Assembly (NCBI RefSeq): GCF_012277275.1 | Contig: NZ_CP051155.1 | Span: 496,001-560,000 of the forward strand | Source of the DNA: Gephyromycinifex aptenodytis | Lineage (GTDB): Bacteria; Actinomycetota; Actinomycetes; Actinomycetales; Dermatophilaceae | DNA length: 64,000 bases | Reading direction: 5' to 3' | Shown here: positions 19,280 through 31,057 of the stretch, one piece after another | Position numbering within the stretch: the first letter of the stretch is position 1 | Layout of the letters: every line of letters begins with the position of its first letter | Notes under the pieces: model-generated | Databases searched by the model: none | What the model was told of the DNA's origin: nothing | Seen by the model: only the letters and a program-made list of their open reading frames with translations | Made by a program: the position numbers and the translations under genes

Positions 19280-20236
19280 TCAGAACGGCAACGGCAGGTG
19301 GACCAGTGGGTCGATCGCCACGGCGACGAACAAGATCGTCAGGTAGCTGATCGAATAGTGGAACAACCGCATCGGCTTCAGCGAGGCAAGAGTCGAGTTG
19401 GCTGGATCCTTGGCCCGCCGCGACAACTGGTGTGCCTCGTACACGAAGACGCCGCCCGCGAGCAGGGCCACGATGGTGTAGATCCACCCCATGTCCGCCG
19501 CAGGCACCAGGGCCAGCGAGGTTGCCGCGGTGGCCCAGGAGTAGATCACGATGCGCCGAGCAACGGCAGTGTCCTCGGCGACCACGGGCAACATTGGGAT
19601 TCCAGCGGCGGCGTAATCGTCCTTGAACCGCATCGACAGCGGCCAGTAGTGCGGCGGTGTCCAGAAGAACACAACGAGGAACAACACCACGGGCGCCCAG
19701 GCCAAAGACTCAGTCACGGCTGCCCAGCCGATGAGCACCGGCATACAGCCGGCAGCGCCGCCCCAGACGATGTTCTGAGCGGTGCGACGTTTCAAGATGA
19801 TCGTGTAAAAGATCACGTACAGCGCGACAGCGCCCAGGGACAGGCTTGCGGCCAGGGTGTTGACGAACACCTGCAGGACCAGCACCGAGGCCACACACAG
19901 CAGGGTGGCGAAGATGACCGCCCGCCGGACGGTGATGATGCCGGTCACCAGCGGTCGATCTTGGGTGCGATGCATCAACCGGTCGATGTCACGATCCAGG
20001 ATGCAATTGAAGGCGTTCGCGCTCGCAGCCGACAAGGTGCCACCCACCAGGGTGGCAATGATCAGACCAGGCGGCGGAAAACCGCGCTGAGCAAGGAACA
20101 TCACCGGAAACGTCGTGATGAGCAACAGTTCGATGATGCGCGGCTTCACCAGGGCGACGTAATCACGGACTCCCGCCCGACGGTCGAGATGACCGGGCGT
20201 GTGAAGGCCGGCCCGGCGAGGCTGGAGAGCAGTCAC
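19280..20236 (-). CDS. ctaB: Protoheme IX farnesyltransferase (heme O synthase)
   Basis: 318 residues, an UbiA-superfamily membrane prenyltransferase that adds farnesyl to heme B giving heme O, the substrate of CtaA. The Asp-rich prenyl-diphosphate motif is NAFNCILDRDIDRLMHRTQDRP, and a second one lies near RFKDDYAAAGIPMLP. Nine hydrophobic segments fit the family. The start is GTG 20236, with a weak AAGGA upstream. It is divergent from tkt, as in most actinobacteria. Confidence 0.95.
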   Translation of the reverse strand: MTALQPRRAGLHTPGHLDRRAGVRDYVALVKPRIIELLLITTFPVMFLAQRGFPPPGLIIATLVGGTLSAASANAFNCILDRDIDRLMHRTQDRPLVTGIITVRRAVIFATLLCVASVLVLQVFVNTLAASLSLGAVALYVIFYTIILKRRTAQNIVWGGAAGCMPVLIGWAAVTESLAWAPVVLFLVVFFWTPPHYWPLSMRFKDDYAAAGIPMLPVVAEDTAVARRIVIYSWATAATSLALVPAADMGWIYTIVALLAGGVFVYEAHQLSRRAKDPANSTLASLKPMRLFHYSISYLTILFVAVAIDPLVHLPLPF

Positions 20237-20314
20237 GTTGTCCTTCGCGTCGGATCCTGCATGGGCTGAGTGCTTGACGTCCTGCCAGCACCCGAAGATG
20301 CCGATATGGACACC

Positions 20315-20320
20315 AGTCTA
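20315..20320 (-). promoter_or_regulatory. Candidate -10 element for ctaB
   Basis: TAGACT on the minus strand would start transcription about 70 nt before ctaB. There is no good -35, so support is modest. Confidence 0.35.
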
Positions 20321-20403
20321 AGCGCCCAGGGTGCCGATCGGCAGGCCCGGGGCCCTGGGCCCGCTCAGGCCCGAGGCGAAGTCGCGTCCAGAACGCGGAC
20401 AGA

Positions 20404-20409
20404 TAGGCT
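20404..20409 (+). promoter_or_regulatory. Candidate -10 element for tkt-tal
   Basis: TAGGCT, giving a leader of about 95 nt before tkt. The leader holds a small hairpin (GTCGGC 20464-20469 with GCCGAC 20476-20481) upstream of the GAGGAG ribosome-binding site. Confidence 0.35.
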
Positions 20410-20509
20410 CATACCGTCACAGGGCCCTGCTCTTTAGGGGCGATCGATGAGATCGGGTGACCGGTCGGCGGAGATGCCGACGTAGCGAGAACTTTCGAGG
20501 AGAACGCCC

Positions 20510-22639
20510 ATGACCAATCAGCCAACACCGCGGGATGCCTCCCTCGCCGCACCCATCTGCGAAAAGGTCGGGTGGAGCGAGCTGGACGTACGCGCCGTCG
20601 ATCTGGCGCGGGTGCTCGCCGCCGACGCGGTGCAGAAGGCCGGCAACGGCCACCCAGGGACCGCGATGAGCCTGGCCCCACTGGCCTACCTGCTCTTCCA
20701 AAATGTCATGCGTATCGACCCCGGTGACCAGCACTGGCTCGGACGCGACCGCTTCGTTCTGTCAGCGGGCCACAGCAGCCTCACCCAGTACCTGCAGCTC
20801 TACCTGTCCGGCTACGGCATGGAACTGGACGACCTCAAGGCTTTGCGCACCTTCGGATCCCAGACCCCTGGCCACCCCGAGGTGCACCACACGACCGGCG
20901 TGGAGATCACCACCGGACCGCTCGGCTCCGGATTCGCCAGCGCGGTCGGCATGGCAATGGCCCAACGGCGCCAGCGCGGAATGTTCGACCCGCAGGCACC
21001 GGCCGGGCAGAGCCCCTTCGATCACCACGTGTACGTGATCGCCTCCGACGGTGACCTCATGGAGGGTGTGACCTCCGAGGCCAGCTCACTCGCGGGGCAC
21101 CAGCAGCTCGGAAACCTCACCGCCATCTACGACCAGAACTTCATCTCGATCGAGGACGACACCGAGATCTCGTTCAGCGAGGATGTCGTCGCGCGCTACA
21201 AGGCCTACGGCTGGCATGTCGAGGTCGTGGACTGGCGCGCCGGACAGGAGTACGTCGAGGACATCGACGCCCTCTACGCGGCCCTGAAGCGGGGCGAGGA
21301 GATCACCGACAAGCCCACCCTGGTGGTGCTCAGGACGATCATCGCCTGGCCCGCACCGACCCTGCGCGACACCGGAAAATCGCACGGTTCGGCGCTGGGC
21401 GCCGACGAAGTCGCCGCTACCAAGAAGCTGCTCGGTTTCGACCCGGAGGTCTCCTTCCCCCAGGAGCCCGAAGTGCTGGCCCACGCCCGCCGAGTGGCCG
21501 ACCGCGGCGCGCAAGCGCGCGCCGAGTGGGAGACCCGCTTCACGGCCTGGCGCGAAGCCAACCCCGAGCAGGCCGAACTCCTGGACCGGGTGCGTGAGCA
21601 CAAGCTGCCCGCAGGTCTGGACGAGGCGCTCCCCCAGTTCCCGGCCGACCCCAAGGGGATGGCCACCCGCACCGCCAGCGGCGAGGTTCTCAGCGCACTG
21701 GCCCCGGTGATGCCCGAGTTGTGGGGCGGTTCGGCAGATCTGGCCGGATCGAACAACACCACGATGAAGGGTGAGCCCAGCTTCATCCCGCAGGAGCGCC
21801 AGACCGACATGTGGTCCGGTGGCCCCTACGGCCGCGTCCTGCACTTCGGGATCCGCGAGAACGCGATGGGCATGGCGCTGAACGGGATGGCGTTGGAGGG
21901 GCTCACCCGACCCTACGGCGGGACCTTCCTGGTGTTCTCGGACTACATGCGCCCGGCCGTACGCCTGGCCGCCATCCAAGAGCTCGGGGTGACCTTCGTC
22001 TGGACCCACGACTCGATCGGGCTCGGCGAAGACGGCCCCACACACCAGCCGATCGAGCACCTGCCCTCGCTGCGGGCGATCCCTGACCTGGACGTCGTCC
22101 GGCCGGCGGACGCCAATGAGACGGCCATCGCGTGGCGCACCATTCTGGAGCGTCACAACCGCCCGGCCGCATTGGCGCTCAGCCGGCAGAACCTGCCCGT
22201 CTTGGACCGCTCGGTCTACGCCCCCGCGGAGCACGTGGCCAAGGGTGGATATGTCCTGGCTGACACCGAGGGAACCCCTGACGTGATCATCATCGCCACC
22301 GGTTCCGAAGTCTCACTCGCACTCGAGGCCCGTGAGCAACTCGCGGCCGAAGACGTAGCCGCGCGAGTTGTCTCGATGCCGTGCCTGGAGTGGTTCGAAG
22401 AACAGGACGAGTCCTACCGCCACGAGGTCCTACCGCCGCAGGTGCGGGCCCGTGTCGCCGTGGAGGCTGCCCACCCGATGACCTGGTACCGCTATGTCGG
22501 CGACGCCGGCCGCGTCGTGGGTCTCGATCACTTCGGCGCCTCCGCGGACGCCACCACACTGTTCACCGAGTTCGGTTTCACCCCGGAGGATGTTGCCTCC
22601 GAGGCCAAGGCCTCACTCGCCACCGTTCGGAAGGGCTGA
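20510..22639 (+). CDS. tkt: Transketolase
   Basis: 709 residues, full length. It transfers two-carbon units between pentose and triose/tetrose phosphates using thiamine diphosphate. The N-terminal TPP domain has [19 protein letters not shown] and [18 protein letters not shown]-like binding ([16 protein letters not shown]); the pyrimidine domain has [16 protein letters not shown] and [19 protein letters not shown]; the C-terminal domain follows from about residue 560. ATG 20510 has GAGGAG upstream. It is followed after 5 bp by tal, so the two non-oxidative pentose phosphate enzymes are co-expressed. Confidence 0.97.
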   Translation: MTNQPTPRDASLAAPICEKVGWSELDVRAVDLARVLAADAVQKAGNGHPGTAMSLAPLAYLLFQNVMRIDPGDQHWLGRDRFVLSAGHSSLTQYLQLYLSGYGMELDDLKALRTFGSQTPGHPEVHHTTGVEITTGPLGSGFASAVGMAMAQRRQRGMFDPQAPAGQSPFDHHVYVIASDGDLMEGVTSEASSLAGHQQLGNLTAIYDQNFISIEDDTEISFSEDVVARYKAYGWHVEVVDWRAGQEYVEDIDALYAALKRGEEITDKPTLVVLRTIIAWPAPTLRDTGKSHGSALGADEVAATKKLLGFDPEVSFPQEPEVLAHARRVADRGAQARAEWETRFTAWREANPEQAELLDRVREHKLPAGLDEALPQFPADPKGMATRTASGEVLSALAPVMPELWGGSADLAGSNNTTMKGEPSFIPQERQTDMWSGGPYGRVLHFGIRENAMGMALNGMALEGLTRPYGGTFLVFSDYMRPAVRLAAIQELGVTFVWTHDSIGLGEDGPTHQPIEHLPSLRAIPDLDVVRPADANETAIAWRTILERHNRPAALALSRQNLPVLDRSVYAPAEHVAKGGYVLADTEGTPDVIIIATGSEVSLALEAREQLAAEDVAARVVSMPCLEWFEEQDESYRHEVLPPQVRARVAVEAAHPMTWYRYVGDAGRVVGLDHFGASADATTLFTEFGFTPEDVASEAKASLATVRKG

Positions 22640-22644
22640 TCACC

Positions 22645-23757
22645 GTGGCAACAAACCCCCGTCTCGACTCGCTGGCTGCGGCCGGAGTCTCCATCTGGCT
22701 GGACGATCTCAACCGCGCGATGCTCACCTCGGGTGACCTGGAGCGTCTGGTGCGCGAAATGGGCGTGGTCGGCGTGACCACCAACCCCTCTATCTTCGCG
22801 GCAGCGTTGTCTGAGGGCAGCGCCTACGACGAACAGATGGACAAGCTCGCCGCGGACGGTGCCAGCGTGGAGGACGCGGTGCTGGCTGTGACGACCGATG
22901 ACGTGCGAACGGCCTGCGACGTCCTGCTTCCGGTATATGAGCGCACCAATGGCAAGGACGGCCGGGTCTCCATCGAGGTCGACCCCCGGATGGCCCACGA
23001 CACCGAGGCGACGGTGGAGGCGGCCCGCATTCTGTGGCAGACCGTGGACCGGCCGAACTGCCTCATCAAGATCCCGGCCACCACCGAGGGGCTGCCCGCG
23101 ATCACCCGCGTCATCGCCGAGGGGATCAGCGTCAATGTCACGCTTATCTTCTCCCTGGACCGCTACCGCGGCGTGATGAACGCCTACCTCACCGGTCTCG
23201 AGCAGGCCCGCGAGGCAGGCTTGGACCTGTCCCAGATTCACTCGGTGGCGTCCTTCTTCGTCTCACGGGTGGACAGCGAGGTCGACGGACGCCTGAACCA
23301 GATCGACGGCGAGGAGTCCAGTGCGTTGCGCGGCAAGGCGGGGCTCGCCAACGCCCGTCTGGCCTACCACGCGTTCACCGAGGTGTTCGACACCCCGCGC
23401 TGGGCCAACCTCGCTGACGGTGGGGCGCACCCGCAGCGTCCGTTGTGGGCCTCCACCGGCGTGAAGGATCCGGCCTACCCGGACACCCTGTACGTCACCG
23501 GCCTGGTGGTTCAGGACTCGGTCAACACCATGCCGCCGTCCACCCTGGAAGCCTTCGCCGACCACGGTGAGGTGCAAGGCGACACCGTCACCGCCACTGA
23601 CGCGACCTCCAGCGACATCCTCGATGACTTGGAGCGGCTGGGTATCGGCTACCAGGAAGTCGTGGACAAGCTCGAACGCGAAGGCGTGAGCAAGTTCGAA
23701 GCCGCCTGGGGCGAGTTGCTCGACTCAGTCCAGAGCGAGCTCACCCGGCGCCGCTGA
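22645..23757 (+). CDS. tal: Transaldolase
   Basis: 370 residues from GTG 22645 ([22 protein letters not shown]). It moves a dihydroxyacetone unit between sedoheptulose-7-phosphate and glyceraldehyde-3-phosphate. The Schiff-base lysine is Lys141 in [22 protein letters not shown] and GVTTNPSIF are the N-terminal signatures of the actinobacterial type. The frame is open upstream inside tkt but is not coding there. In many actinobacteria zwf, opcA and pgl follow tal; here a strong terminator and rbpA follow instead. Confidence 0.96.
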   Translation: MATNPRLDSLAAAGVSIWLDDLNRAMLTSGDLERLVREMGVVGVTTNPSIFAAALSEGSAYDEQMDKLAADGASVEDAVLAVTTDDVRTACDVLLPVYERTNGKDGRVSIEVDPRMAHDTEATVEAARILWQTVDRPNCLIKIPATTEGLPAITRVIAEGISVNVTLIFSLDRYRGVMNAYLTGLEQAREAGLDLSQIHSVASFFVSRVDSEVDGRLNQIDGEESSALRGKAGLANARLAYHAFTEVFDTPRWANLADGGAHPQRPLWASTGVKDPAYPDTLYVTGLVVQDSVNTMPPSTLEAFADHGEVQGDTVTATDATSSDILDDLERLGIGYQEVVDKLEREGVSKFEAAWGELLDSVQSELTRRR

Positions 23758-23773
23758 GCGCCGCAGGACACAG

Positions 23774-23813
23774 AACTGCCCCGCAGACTCCAGAGGGAGG
23801 CTGCGGGGCAGTT
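23774..23813. terminator. Bidirectional terminator between tal and rbpA
   Basis: Perfect 13-bp stem (AACTGCCCCGCAG with CTGCGGGGCAGTT), loop of 14 nt, followed by a T-rich stretch on the plus strand. It serves the convergent tal and rbpA genes. Confidence 0.85.
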
Positions 23814-23854
23814 TCGGTGCTTTGGAGCGTGCGCGATCCTGCCGGGCGCTGGTG

Positions 23855-24199
23855 TCAGCGGATGACGCCGCGGCTACGCAGCGAACTCAACGCCTCATCC
23901 AGCAGAGCCTCGCCGTCCTCTTCGGTGCGGCGTTCCTTCACGTAAGCCAAGTGCGTCTTGTACGGCTCGTGACGATGGGCCGGCGGCGGGTTCGCTGAGT
24001 CCTGCCCTGCGGGCGAACCGCAGCGAGGGCACTCCCACAACTCCGGCACCACACCCTCGGCGGAGAATTGCGGTGAACTCACGTGCCCGTTGGCGCACCA
24101 GTACTGCACAGTGACGCGATCAGCGGGCTGACCCCGCTCAGCCTCCCCCATCGGTCCAGCGCCGACGCGGCTGCCTTTGATGACGCTCGTTCCTGCCAT
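23855..24199 (-). CDS. rbpA: RNA polymerase-binding protein RbpA
   Basis: 114 residues from ATG 24199 (MAGTSVIKGSRVGAGPMGEAERG), with GGGGAG upstream; an upstream extension of the frame has no RbpA similarity. RbpA is an actinobacterial transcription factor that binds sigma and core RNA polymerase and stabilises open complexes. The zinc-binding core is visible as YWCANGH..SPQFSAE and WECPRCGSPAG; the C-terminal sigma-interacting part has PYKTHLAYVKERR. It lies downstream of secG in the same direction. Confidence 0.95.
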   Translation of the reverse strand: MAGTSVIKGSRVGAGPMGEAERGQPADRVTVQYWCANGHVSSPQFSAEGVVPELWECPRCGSPAGQDSANPPPAHRHEPYKTHLAYVKERRTEEDGEALLDEALSSLRSRGVIR

Positions 24200-24251
24200 G
24201 AGGTCTCCCCTGCGAGATGGGCGACACAGTTGTCGCCGAGCACGAGCCCGG

Positions 24252-24497
24252 TCAGCTCGTGAAGCGAACGACGAGCCCGAGCCCGACGATGCAGATGAAC
24301 CACACGAGCGCAACCGTGATGGTGATGCGGTTGAGGTTACGCTCTGCAACCGAAGAACCGCCCATTGTGCTCGACATACTTCCGCCGAACATGTCGGACA
24401 TGCCACCGCCCTTGCCCTTGTGCATGAGGATGAGCAGCACTAGGAACAGGCCGGACATGACCAGCAGAACCTGCAGCACGATCTGAATGATGTTCAC
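24252..24497 (-). CDS. secG: SecG, preprotein translocase subunit
   Basis: 81 residues with two transmembrane helices (about 3-25 and 57-78) flanking a glycine- and methionine-rich cytoplasmic loop (HKGKGGGMSDMFGGSMSS), exactly the SecG layout. It assists SecYE in protein export. It stands between tpiA and rbpA as in other actinobacteria, separated from tpiA by a strong terminator. Confidence 0.96.
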   Translation of the reverse strand: MNIIQIVLQVLLVMSGLFLVLLILMHKGKGGGMSDMFGGSMSSTMGGSSVAERNLNRITITVALVWFICIVGLGLVVRFTS

Positions 24498-24659
24498 TAC
24501 TGGGGGCCGCCTTCCAGCGTGGTCGTCTCAACGTGGTCGCCGCGCGAGATCTGCAAAAGGTGCGAACCGGCACGGTACGCACGACTTTCCACAGTACCGG
24601 AGACTCTTGGCCGGGCACGAACGGCGCGGCGGACCCAGGCCTGCTCACCGCAGCAGGAC

Positions 24660-24692
24660 GGCCCGGGACCGCGTGAGAAGCGGTCCCGGGCC
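24660..24692. terminator. Hairpin terminator after tpiA
   Basis: Perfect 13-bp stem (GGCCCGGGACCGC with GCGGTCCCGGGCC) and 7-nt loop, 18 bp after the tpiA stop. There is no T-tract. Confidence 0.8.
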
Positions 24693-24709
24693 GTCGCCCA
24701 GCCGGTAGA

Positions 24710-25504
24710 TCAGGAAGCGGCTGACTCCTTGTAGCGCGCGATGCCCGCGAACTCCTCGGGCTTCAGGGAGGCCCCACCCACCAGTGCCCCATCGACATCA
24801 GGCTTAGTCATGAGGTCGGCGACGTTGCTGGACTTCACCGAACCCCCGTAGAGGATGCGGATGCCGTCGGCGGTCGCCTGGTCGTACAGCTCGGCGAGCT
24901 TGCCGCGAATCGCGCCACAGACCTCCTGGGCGTCCTCCGGGGTCGCTACCTCGCCGGTGCCGATGGCCCAGATGGGCTCGTAGGCGATGACGATGCTGGC
25001 GACCTGCTCTTGCGGGATGCCCGCGAGGTCGGCCTCGATCTGGGCCAGGACGTGCTCGACCTGCTTGCCCGCCTTACGGACCTCGAGCCCTTCGCCGCAG
25101 CACAGGATCGGGGTCAGCCCGTGCCGGTAGGCCGCCTGCACCTTGGCATTGAGCAGCTCGTCGCTCTCCTGGTGGTACTCACGGCGCTCGCTGTGCCCGA
25201 CAGCCACGTAGGTGCACCCGAGCTTGGCCAGGAATGCCCCGGAGATCTCCCCGGTGTAGGCCCCGTCGTCGTGCACGGACAGGTCCTGGGCGCCGTAGCG
25301 CAGGTCGAGCTTGTCGCCCTCTACGAGCGTCTGCACGGTGCGCAGATCGGTGAAGGGAGGCAGGACTGCGACCTCGACCGAGGCGTAGTCGTGCTTGGCG
25401 TCTTTCAGCGTCCAGTCCAGCTTCTGCACCAGGTGCGTCGCCTGGAGGTGGTCCAGGTTCATCTTCCAGTTCCCCGCCATGAGCGGGGTGCGGGTCTCAG
25501 CCAC
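24710..25504 (-). CDS. tpiA: Triosephosphate isomerase
   Basis: 264 residues from GTG 25504 ([16 protein letters not shown]), which has GGAG 8 bp upstream; the frame extends further up but overlaps pgk. It interconverts dihydroxyacetone phosphate and glyceraldehyde-3-phosphate. The active-site lysine is in AGNWKMN, the catalytic His in [10 protein letters not shown] and the catalytic Glu in [12 protein letters not shown]; the phosphate loop is YGGSVKSSN. It is the last gene of the pgk-tpiA pair (37 bp apart). Confidence 0.97.
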   Translation of the reverse strand: MAETRTPLMAGNWKMNLDHLQATHLVQKLDWTLKDAKHDYASVEVAVLPPFTDLRTVQTLVEGDKLDLRYGAQDLSVHDDGAYTGEISGAFLAKLGCTYVAVGHSERREYHQESDELLNAKVQAAYRHGLTPILCCGEGLEVRKAGKQVEHVLAQIEADLAGIPQEQVASIVIAYEPIWAIGTGEVATPEDAQEVCGAIRGKLAELYDQATADGIRILYGGSVKSSNVADLMTKPDVDGALVGGASLKPEEFAGIARYKESAAS

Positions 25505-25541
25505 GATTTGTTCTCCGTCGTCTAGGTGAGCAGGTTCAGGT

Positions 25542-26753
25542 TCAGGCGTCGAGGATTTCGATGCCCGGGAGGGTCTTGCCCTCCAGGTACTCCAGGCTCG
25601 CTCCGCCACCGGTGCTGATGTGGCCGAACTGGTCGTCGGTGAAGCCCAACTGACGCACGGCAGCAGCCGAGTCGCCGCCACCGACCACGGTCAGAGCGCC
25701 CTTGCTGGTGGCGTCCACCAGCGCCGCGGCGACGGCCTTGGTGCCGGCGGAGTAGGGGGCCATCTCGAAGGCACCCATCGGACCGTTCCAGAAGACCGTC
25801 TTGCACTCGCTGATCTTGTCGGCGAAGAGCTTTGCGGATTCGGGGCCGATGTCCAGGCCCATCTGGTCACTGGGGATGGCATCGGAGGCCACCACCTTGG
25901 TCTCGACCTTGTCGGAGAACTCCGGGGCGATCACGGTGTCGACCGGCAGGATGATCTCGACGCCCTTGGCCTCGGCCTCCTTGAGGTACTGGGCGCAGGT
26001 GTCGATCTTTTCCTGGTCCAACAGCGACGTGCCGACCTCGTAGCCCTTGGCCGCGAGGAAGGTGTAAGCCATCCCGCCCCCGATGATGAGCCGGTCGGCG
26101 GCCGTCATCAGGTTCGCGATCACGGCGAGCTTGTCGGCGACCTTGGCGCCGCCCAGAACGACGGCGTACGGTCGCTGCGGGTCCTGGGTGAGTCGCTTGA
26201 GCACCTCGACCTCGGTGCCCACAAGGGCGCCGGCGAAGTGCGGCAACCGGGTGGCGACGTCGTAGACACTGGCCTGCTTGCGGTGCACGACCCCGAAGCC
26301 GTCGGAGACGTAGTAGTCGGCCAGGGCAGCGAGCTGGTCGGCGAACGCGCCGCGCTCCGCCTCGTCCTTGCTCGTCTCACCGGCGTTGAAGCGCAAGTTC
26401 TCCAGCAAAGCCACGTCGCCGTCGTTCAGGTTCGCCACGACGGACTTGGCCGATTCGCCGACGGTGTCCTCGGCGAAGGCGACCGGCTTGCCGATCAGTT
26501 CCGAAAGCCGCCCGACTACCGGACGCAGGGAATACTTCTCCTCCGGGGTCCCCTTGGGGCGACCCAGGTGAGCCACAACAAGAACCTTCGCCCCGGCCTC
26601 AGAAAGCTCTTTGATGGTGGGAGCTGACGCGCGCAGGCGCCCGTCGTCGGTGATGTTGCGCTGCTCATCGAGCGGGACGTTCAGGTCGCTACGGACAAGT
26701 ACGCGCTTACCACGCAGGTTTTCATCGGAAACCAGGTCGGCCGTCGTCTTCAT
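25542..26753 (-). CDS. pgk: Phosphoglycerate kinase
   Basis: 403 residues from ATG 26753 ([29 protein letters not shown]), preceded by AAGGAG; an earlier in-frame start is not supported. It makes ATP from 1,3-bisphosphoglycerate. N-domain substrate residues are in [18 protein letters not shown] and LLENLRF; the C-domain nucleotide site has GGAKVADKL and [10 protein letters not shown] very strong hairpin lies between gap and pgk, so pgk-tpiA may have their own promoter or receive reduced readthrough. Confidence 0.97.
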   Translation of the reverse strand: MKTTADLVSDENLRGKRVLVRSDLNVPLDEQRNITDDGRLRASAPTIKELSEAGAKVLVVAHLGRPKGTPEEKYSLRPVVGRLSELIGKPVAFAEDTVGESAKSVVANLNDGDVALLENLRFNAGETSKDEAERGAFADQLAALADYYVSDGFGVVHRKQASVYDVATRLPHFAGALVGTEVEVLKRLTQDPQRPYAVVLGGAKVADKLAVIANLMTAADRLIIGGGMAYTFLAAKGYEVGTSLLDQEKIDTCAQYLKEAEAKGVEIILPVDTVIAPEFSDKVETKVVASDAIPSDQMGLDIGPESAKLFADKISECKTVFWNGPMGAFEMAPYSAGTKAVAAALVDATSKGALTVVGGGDSAAAVRQLGFTDDQFGHISTGGGASLEYLEGKTLPGIEILDA

Positions 26754-26850
26754 AAAAAAGAGCTCCTTCGTCGAGGTCACGCTTGGGCGCTGCGCCGCAA
26801 AACAAAGGCTGAGCTGCCCGGGATACACGGTGGTTCAGGCGGGAAAAGCG

Positions 26851-26890
26851 CGTACGCCGGGCGGCCGGGTGTCCGGCCGCCCGGCGTACG
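26851..26890 (-). terminator. 18-bp perfect-stem terminator between gap and pgk
   Basis: CGTACGCCGGGCGGCCGG pairs perfectly with its complement across a 4-nt loop, 16 bp after the gap stop. In the direction of gap transcription it is followed by CGCTTTTC. It is the longest perfect stem I noticed in the window. Confidence 0.88.
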
Positions 26891-26905
26891 GGGAGAACGT
26901 GTTGA

Positions 26906-28030
<1,125 letters not shown>

Positions 28031-28115
28031 CTATGCGATTACGCGACCGAACGGCACCTCAGGGGGCCTTTTATCGCGTGCTTGTGCCCAATGTCAGGAC
28101 CTGGGTCCCGAGTTG

Positions 28116-29096
28116 TCAGGCGTCGAGCATGTCTTCGGTGAGGTTTGCTTCCGTCCCGGGGATGCCGAGTTCGGCCGCGCGCTTGTCCGCCATGGCCAAC
28201 AAACGGCGAATCCGACCGGCGACGGCATCCTTGGTCATCGGCACCTCGGCAAGTGCGCCGAGCTCCTCCAGACTGGCCTGCCGGTGCTCCAGACGAAGCT
28301 CTCCGGCGACCCGCAGGTGCTCGGGGACGTCCTCACCCAGGATCTCCAGCGCGCGCTGCACCCGCGCCCCGGCTGCCACTGCTGCCCGCGCCGATCGGCG
28401 CAGGTTGGCGTCGTCGAAGTTGGCCAGCCGGTTGGCGGTGGCGCGCACCTCGCGACGCACGCGGCGCTCCTCCCAGGCCAGCACCGCGTCATGCGCGCCC
28501 AGTCGAGTGAGCATGGCGCCGATGGCGTCCCCGTCGCGGATGACGACGCGGTCTACGCCGCGAACCTCGCGCGCCTTGGCCGACAGCTCCAACCGGCGGG
28601 CGGCGCCCACCAGCGCCAGTGCCACCTCGGGGCCGGGGCAGGTGACTTCCATCGAGCAGGATCGACCCGGTTCGGTGAGGGATCCGTGGGCCAGGAAGGC
28701 ACCCCTCCATGCCGCCTCGGCATCGCACACAGCCCCGTTGACCACGCGCGGTGGCAGACCTCGGACAGGTCGGCCCCGCAGATCCACAAGGCCGGTCTGG
28801 CGCGCCAGTGCCTCGCCGTCCTGGGTGACGCGCACGACATAACGGCTGGTGCGGCGCAACCCGCCCGCGGCCAGCACCATGAGGTCGGAGGGTTGGCCGT
28901 ACATGTCCTGGATGTGGGCGCGCAGGCGGCGGGCGGCGGCTGCGGTATCGAGTTCGGCCTCCACGACGATGCGTCCGCCCACTATGTGCAGGCCGCCGGC
29001 GAAGCGCAGCATCGACGACACCTCGGCCTTGCGGCAGCACGGCCTGGTCACATTCAGACGGCTCAGCTCGTCCTTCACCCTTGCGGTCATCGCCAT
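28116..29096 (-). CDS. whiA: WhiA, sporulation/cell-division regulator
   Basis: 326 residues from ATG 29096 ([17 protein letters not shown] 29090 is also possible). WhiA has an N-terminal LAGLIDADG homing-endonuclease-like domain and a C-terminal helix-turn-helix (about residues 240-310, [27 protein letters not shown]) and controls growth and division genes. The early cysteine pair ([20 protein letters not shown]) is family-typical. It completes the conserved uvrC-rapZ-yvcK-whiA-gap order. Confidence 0.95.
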   Translation of the reverse strand: MAMTARVKDELSRLNVTRPCCRKAEVSSMLRFAGGLHIVGGRIVVEAELDTAAAARRLRAHIQDMYGQPSDLMVLAAGGLRRTSRYVVRVTQDGEALARQTGLVDLRGRPVRGLPPRVVNGAVCDAEAAWRGAFLAHGSLTEPGRSCSMEVTCPGPEVALALVGAARRLELSAKAREVRGVDRVVIRDGDAIGAMLTRLGAHDAVLAWEERRVRREVRATANRLANFDDANLRRSARAAVAAGARVQRALEILGEDVPEHLRVAGELRLEHRQASLEELGALAEVPMTKDAVAGRIRRLLAMADKRAAELGIPGTEANLTEDMLDA

Positions 29097-29170
29097 AGGC
29101 CTATCCTGCCGCATCCTTGGCGCGAACCGGGCAGCGGCCGAATTCCCTTGCGGGCAAAGGAACTGGCTGC

Positions 29171-30109
29171 CTAGCCGAAGATGTCGCGGTATGCGGCCGC
29201 CAGCCGCAGCGCATCATGACGCCCCGGGTGATCCGGCTGCGAAACCTCGGCGAGCACGACCTCGGCCCCCAGTCGGGCAGCCGAGCGTTCCAGACGTTTC
29301 CGGTCGTCGACGACCTGCGGGTCCGCGAGCACCACATCCAGATGCAGGTCGGGCGCGTGAGCCCGCAAGGACTCCAGGTGGCGCTCAGCCGAATACCCCT
29401 GAGTCTCGGTGGTGTGCATCTCCAAGTTGAGCGTGAGCAGCCGCCTGCCCGGGGTGTTCTGCAAAGCCAGGTTCAGCTCCGGCACCAGAAGATGCGGCAT
29501 GACGGAGGTGAACCAGGATCCCGGGCCCAGGACCACCCATTCGGCCTCGCTGATGGCGCTCAAGGCGTCTGGGCAGGCCGGCGGCTCGGCAGGGTCTAGC
29601 CGCACCGAGAGCACTTCACCGCGGGTCGTGGCGACGGCGACCTGGCCACGCACCACTTCCACCTCGTTGGGCCGCTCCGGACGCAGGCCTTTGACCTCGG
29701 CGGTGATCGCCAACGGGACCGAGGCCATCGGCAGCACCCGGCCGCGGGCGCCGAGCAGGCGGCCGACCATCTCCAGACCGGGCACGGTGTCTCCTAACAG
29801 GTCCCACAGGCCCAGGATCAGCAGGTTGCCCAAGGCGTGCCCGCCGAGCTCGCCGTTGCCGGGAAAGCGGTGCTGCAGGACGTCTCGCCACAGATGTCCC
29901 CATTCGGAGTCGTCGCACAGGGCCGCCAACGCCATCCGTAGATCCCCGGGCGGGAGCACGTCGTACTGCTCTCGCAGGCGACCGCTGGATCCGCCGTCGT
30001 CGGCCACGGTGACGATGGCCGTCACGTTCTCGGTGAGCAGCCGCAGCGAGGACAGGGAAGCCGCCAGACCGTGGCCTCCCCCCAGCGCGACGACCGGGCG
30101 CGAGATCAC
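29171..30109 (-). CDS. yvcK: YvcK-type gluconeogenesis factor (CofD-like, UDP-sugar binding)
   Basis: 312 residues. The N-terminal [18 protein letters not shown] and [13 protein letters not shown] match the YvcK/CofD family, whose members bind UDP-GlcNAc-type sugars and control carbon flow to peptidoglycan. [12 protein letters not shown] and [12 protein letters not shown] are also typical. The start GTG 30109 overlaps the rapZ stop (GTGA), so the two are translated together. Confidence 0.93.
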   Translation of the reverse strand: MISRPVVALGGGHGLAASLSSLRLLTENVTAIVTVADDGGSSGRLREQYDVLPPGDLRMALAALCDDSEWGHLWRDVLQHRFPGNGELGGHALGNLLILGLWDLLGDTVPGLEMVGRLLGARGRVLPMASVPLAITAEVKGLRPERPNEVEVVRGQVAVATTRGEVLSVRLDPAEPPACPDALSAISEAEWVVLGPGSWFTSVMPHLLVPELNLALQNTPGRRLLTLNLEMHTTETQGYSAERHLESLRAHAPDLHLDVVLADPQVVDDRKRLERSAARLGAEVVLAEVSQPDHPGRHDALRLAAAYRDIFG

Positions 30110-30981
30110 TCGCGCCCCAAGTCGCGGTGGAAGAGCAAGGTTGCGATGGCATCGGTGTCCAAGCGCTTGGCGAGTTGCTCGGCAACGGCCACGGACCGGT
30201 GTTTACCGCCGGTGCAGCCGACGGCGATGGTGATGTAGCGCCGCCCTTCCTGCAGATACCCGGCCAGCATCGGCTCCATCAGGTCGAGGGCGCGTTCGAT
30301 GAACTCTTGCGCCTCCGGCTTGGACAACACGTAAGCAGCTACCTGCGGGTCCCGCCCGGTGAAGGGGCGCAACTCGGGAATCCAATACGGGTTGGGCAGA
30401 AACCGCATGTCGAAGACGATGTCCGCGTCCAGCGGCACCCCGTACTTGAAGCCGAAGGACACGATGGCGATCCGCAACCGGGTAGAGGCTCCCCCGCCCA
30501 ACATCTGGCGCACCTTGGCTGTGAGCTGGTGCACGTTCAGACCGGAGGTGTCCACCAGCAGGTCGGCGTCGGAACGCAGGTCGGCGAGCATGGCCCGCTC
30601 CTGCTGGATGCCGTCGAGCAGGCGCCCATCGCCCTGCAACGGGTGCGGGCGGCGTACACTCTCGAACCGGCGCACCAACGACTCGTCGTTGGCATCGACG
30701 AAAATCACCCGCGGTGCGTGCCCGGCAGCATGTAGGTCGGCCAAGGCCTGGGTGAAGGCGGCGAAGAAACCACGACTACGCACGTCGACCACGGCGGCCA
30801 GCCGCGGCACCCCGCCGTGTTCACGGGCGAGTTCGGCGAGGTGGACCAGCATGGCCGGCGGCAGGTTGTCCACCACGTACCAACCGAGGTCCTCCATCGC
30901 GTGGACGGCCGTGCTGCGGCCTGCGCCGCTCATGCCCGTGAGAACGACGAACTCGTCATTCTCGGGGCTGTGCTCGCTCAT
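30106..30981 (-). CDS. rapZ: RapZ/YvcJ-type nucleotide-binding protein
   Basis: 291 residues from ATG 30981 (MSEHSPENDEFVVLTGMSGAG), with AGGAG upstream; the frame extends upstream into uvrC without similarity. Walker A is GMSGAGRST (Arg for Lys, as I recall for actinobacterial members). Further motifs are DNLPPAMLVHL, FVDANDESLVRRFESVRRPHPL, FGFKYGVPLDADIVFDMRFLPNPY and the C-terminal IAVGCTGGKHRSVAVAEQLA. In E. coli RapZ controls GlmS via small RNAs; here the role is unknown but probably linked to cell-wall precursor control with YvcK. Confidence 0.94.
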   Translation of the reverse strand: MSEHSPENDEFVVLTGMSGAGRSTAVHAMEDLGWYVVDNLPPAMLVHLAELAREHGGVPRLAAVVDVRSRGFFAAFTQALADLHAAGHAPRVIFVDANDESLVRRFESVRRPHPLQGDGRLLDGIQQERAMLADLRSDADLLVDTSGLNVHQLTAKVRQMLGGGASTRLRIAIVSFGFKYGVPLDADIVFDMRFLPNPYWIPELRPFTGRDPQVAAYVLSKPEAQEFIERALDLMEPMLAGYLQEGRRYITIAVGCTGGKHRSVAVAEQLAKRLDTDAIATLLFHRDLGRE

Positions 30982-31057
30982 GGCTTCGCTCCTGTCGCTG
31001 CCTGGAACGGGCGATGCCCGCCTACCTTGCACCCATCGTGCACCCCCGTGCCGTGTT

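Noticed and set aside
25505-25681. Extended triosephosphate isomerase with ~59 extra residues
   Set aside because: The extension is the pgk 3' end in another frame; GTG 25504 has a proper ribosome-binding site and the family N-terminus.
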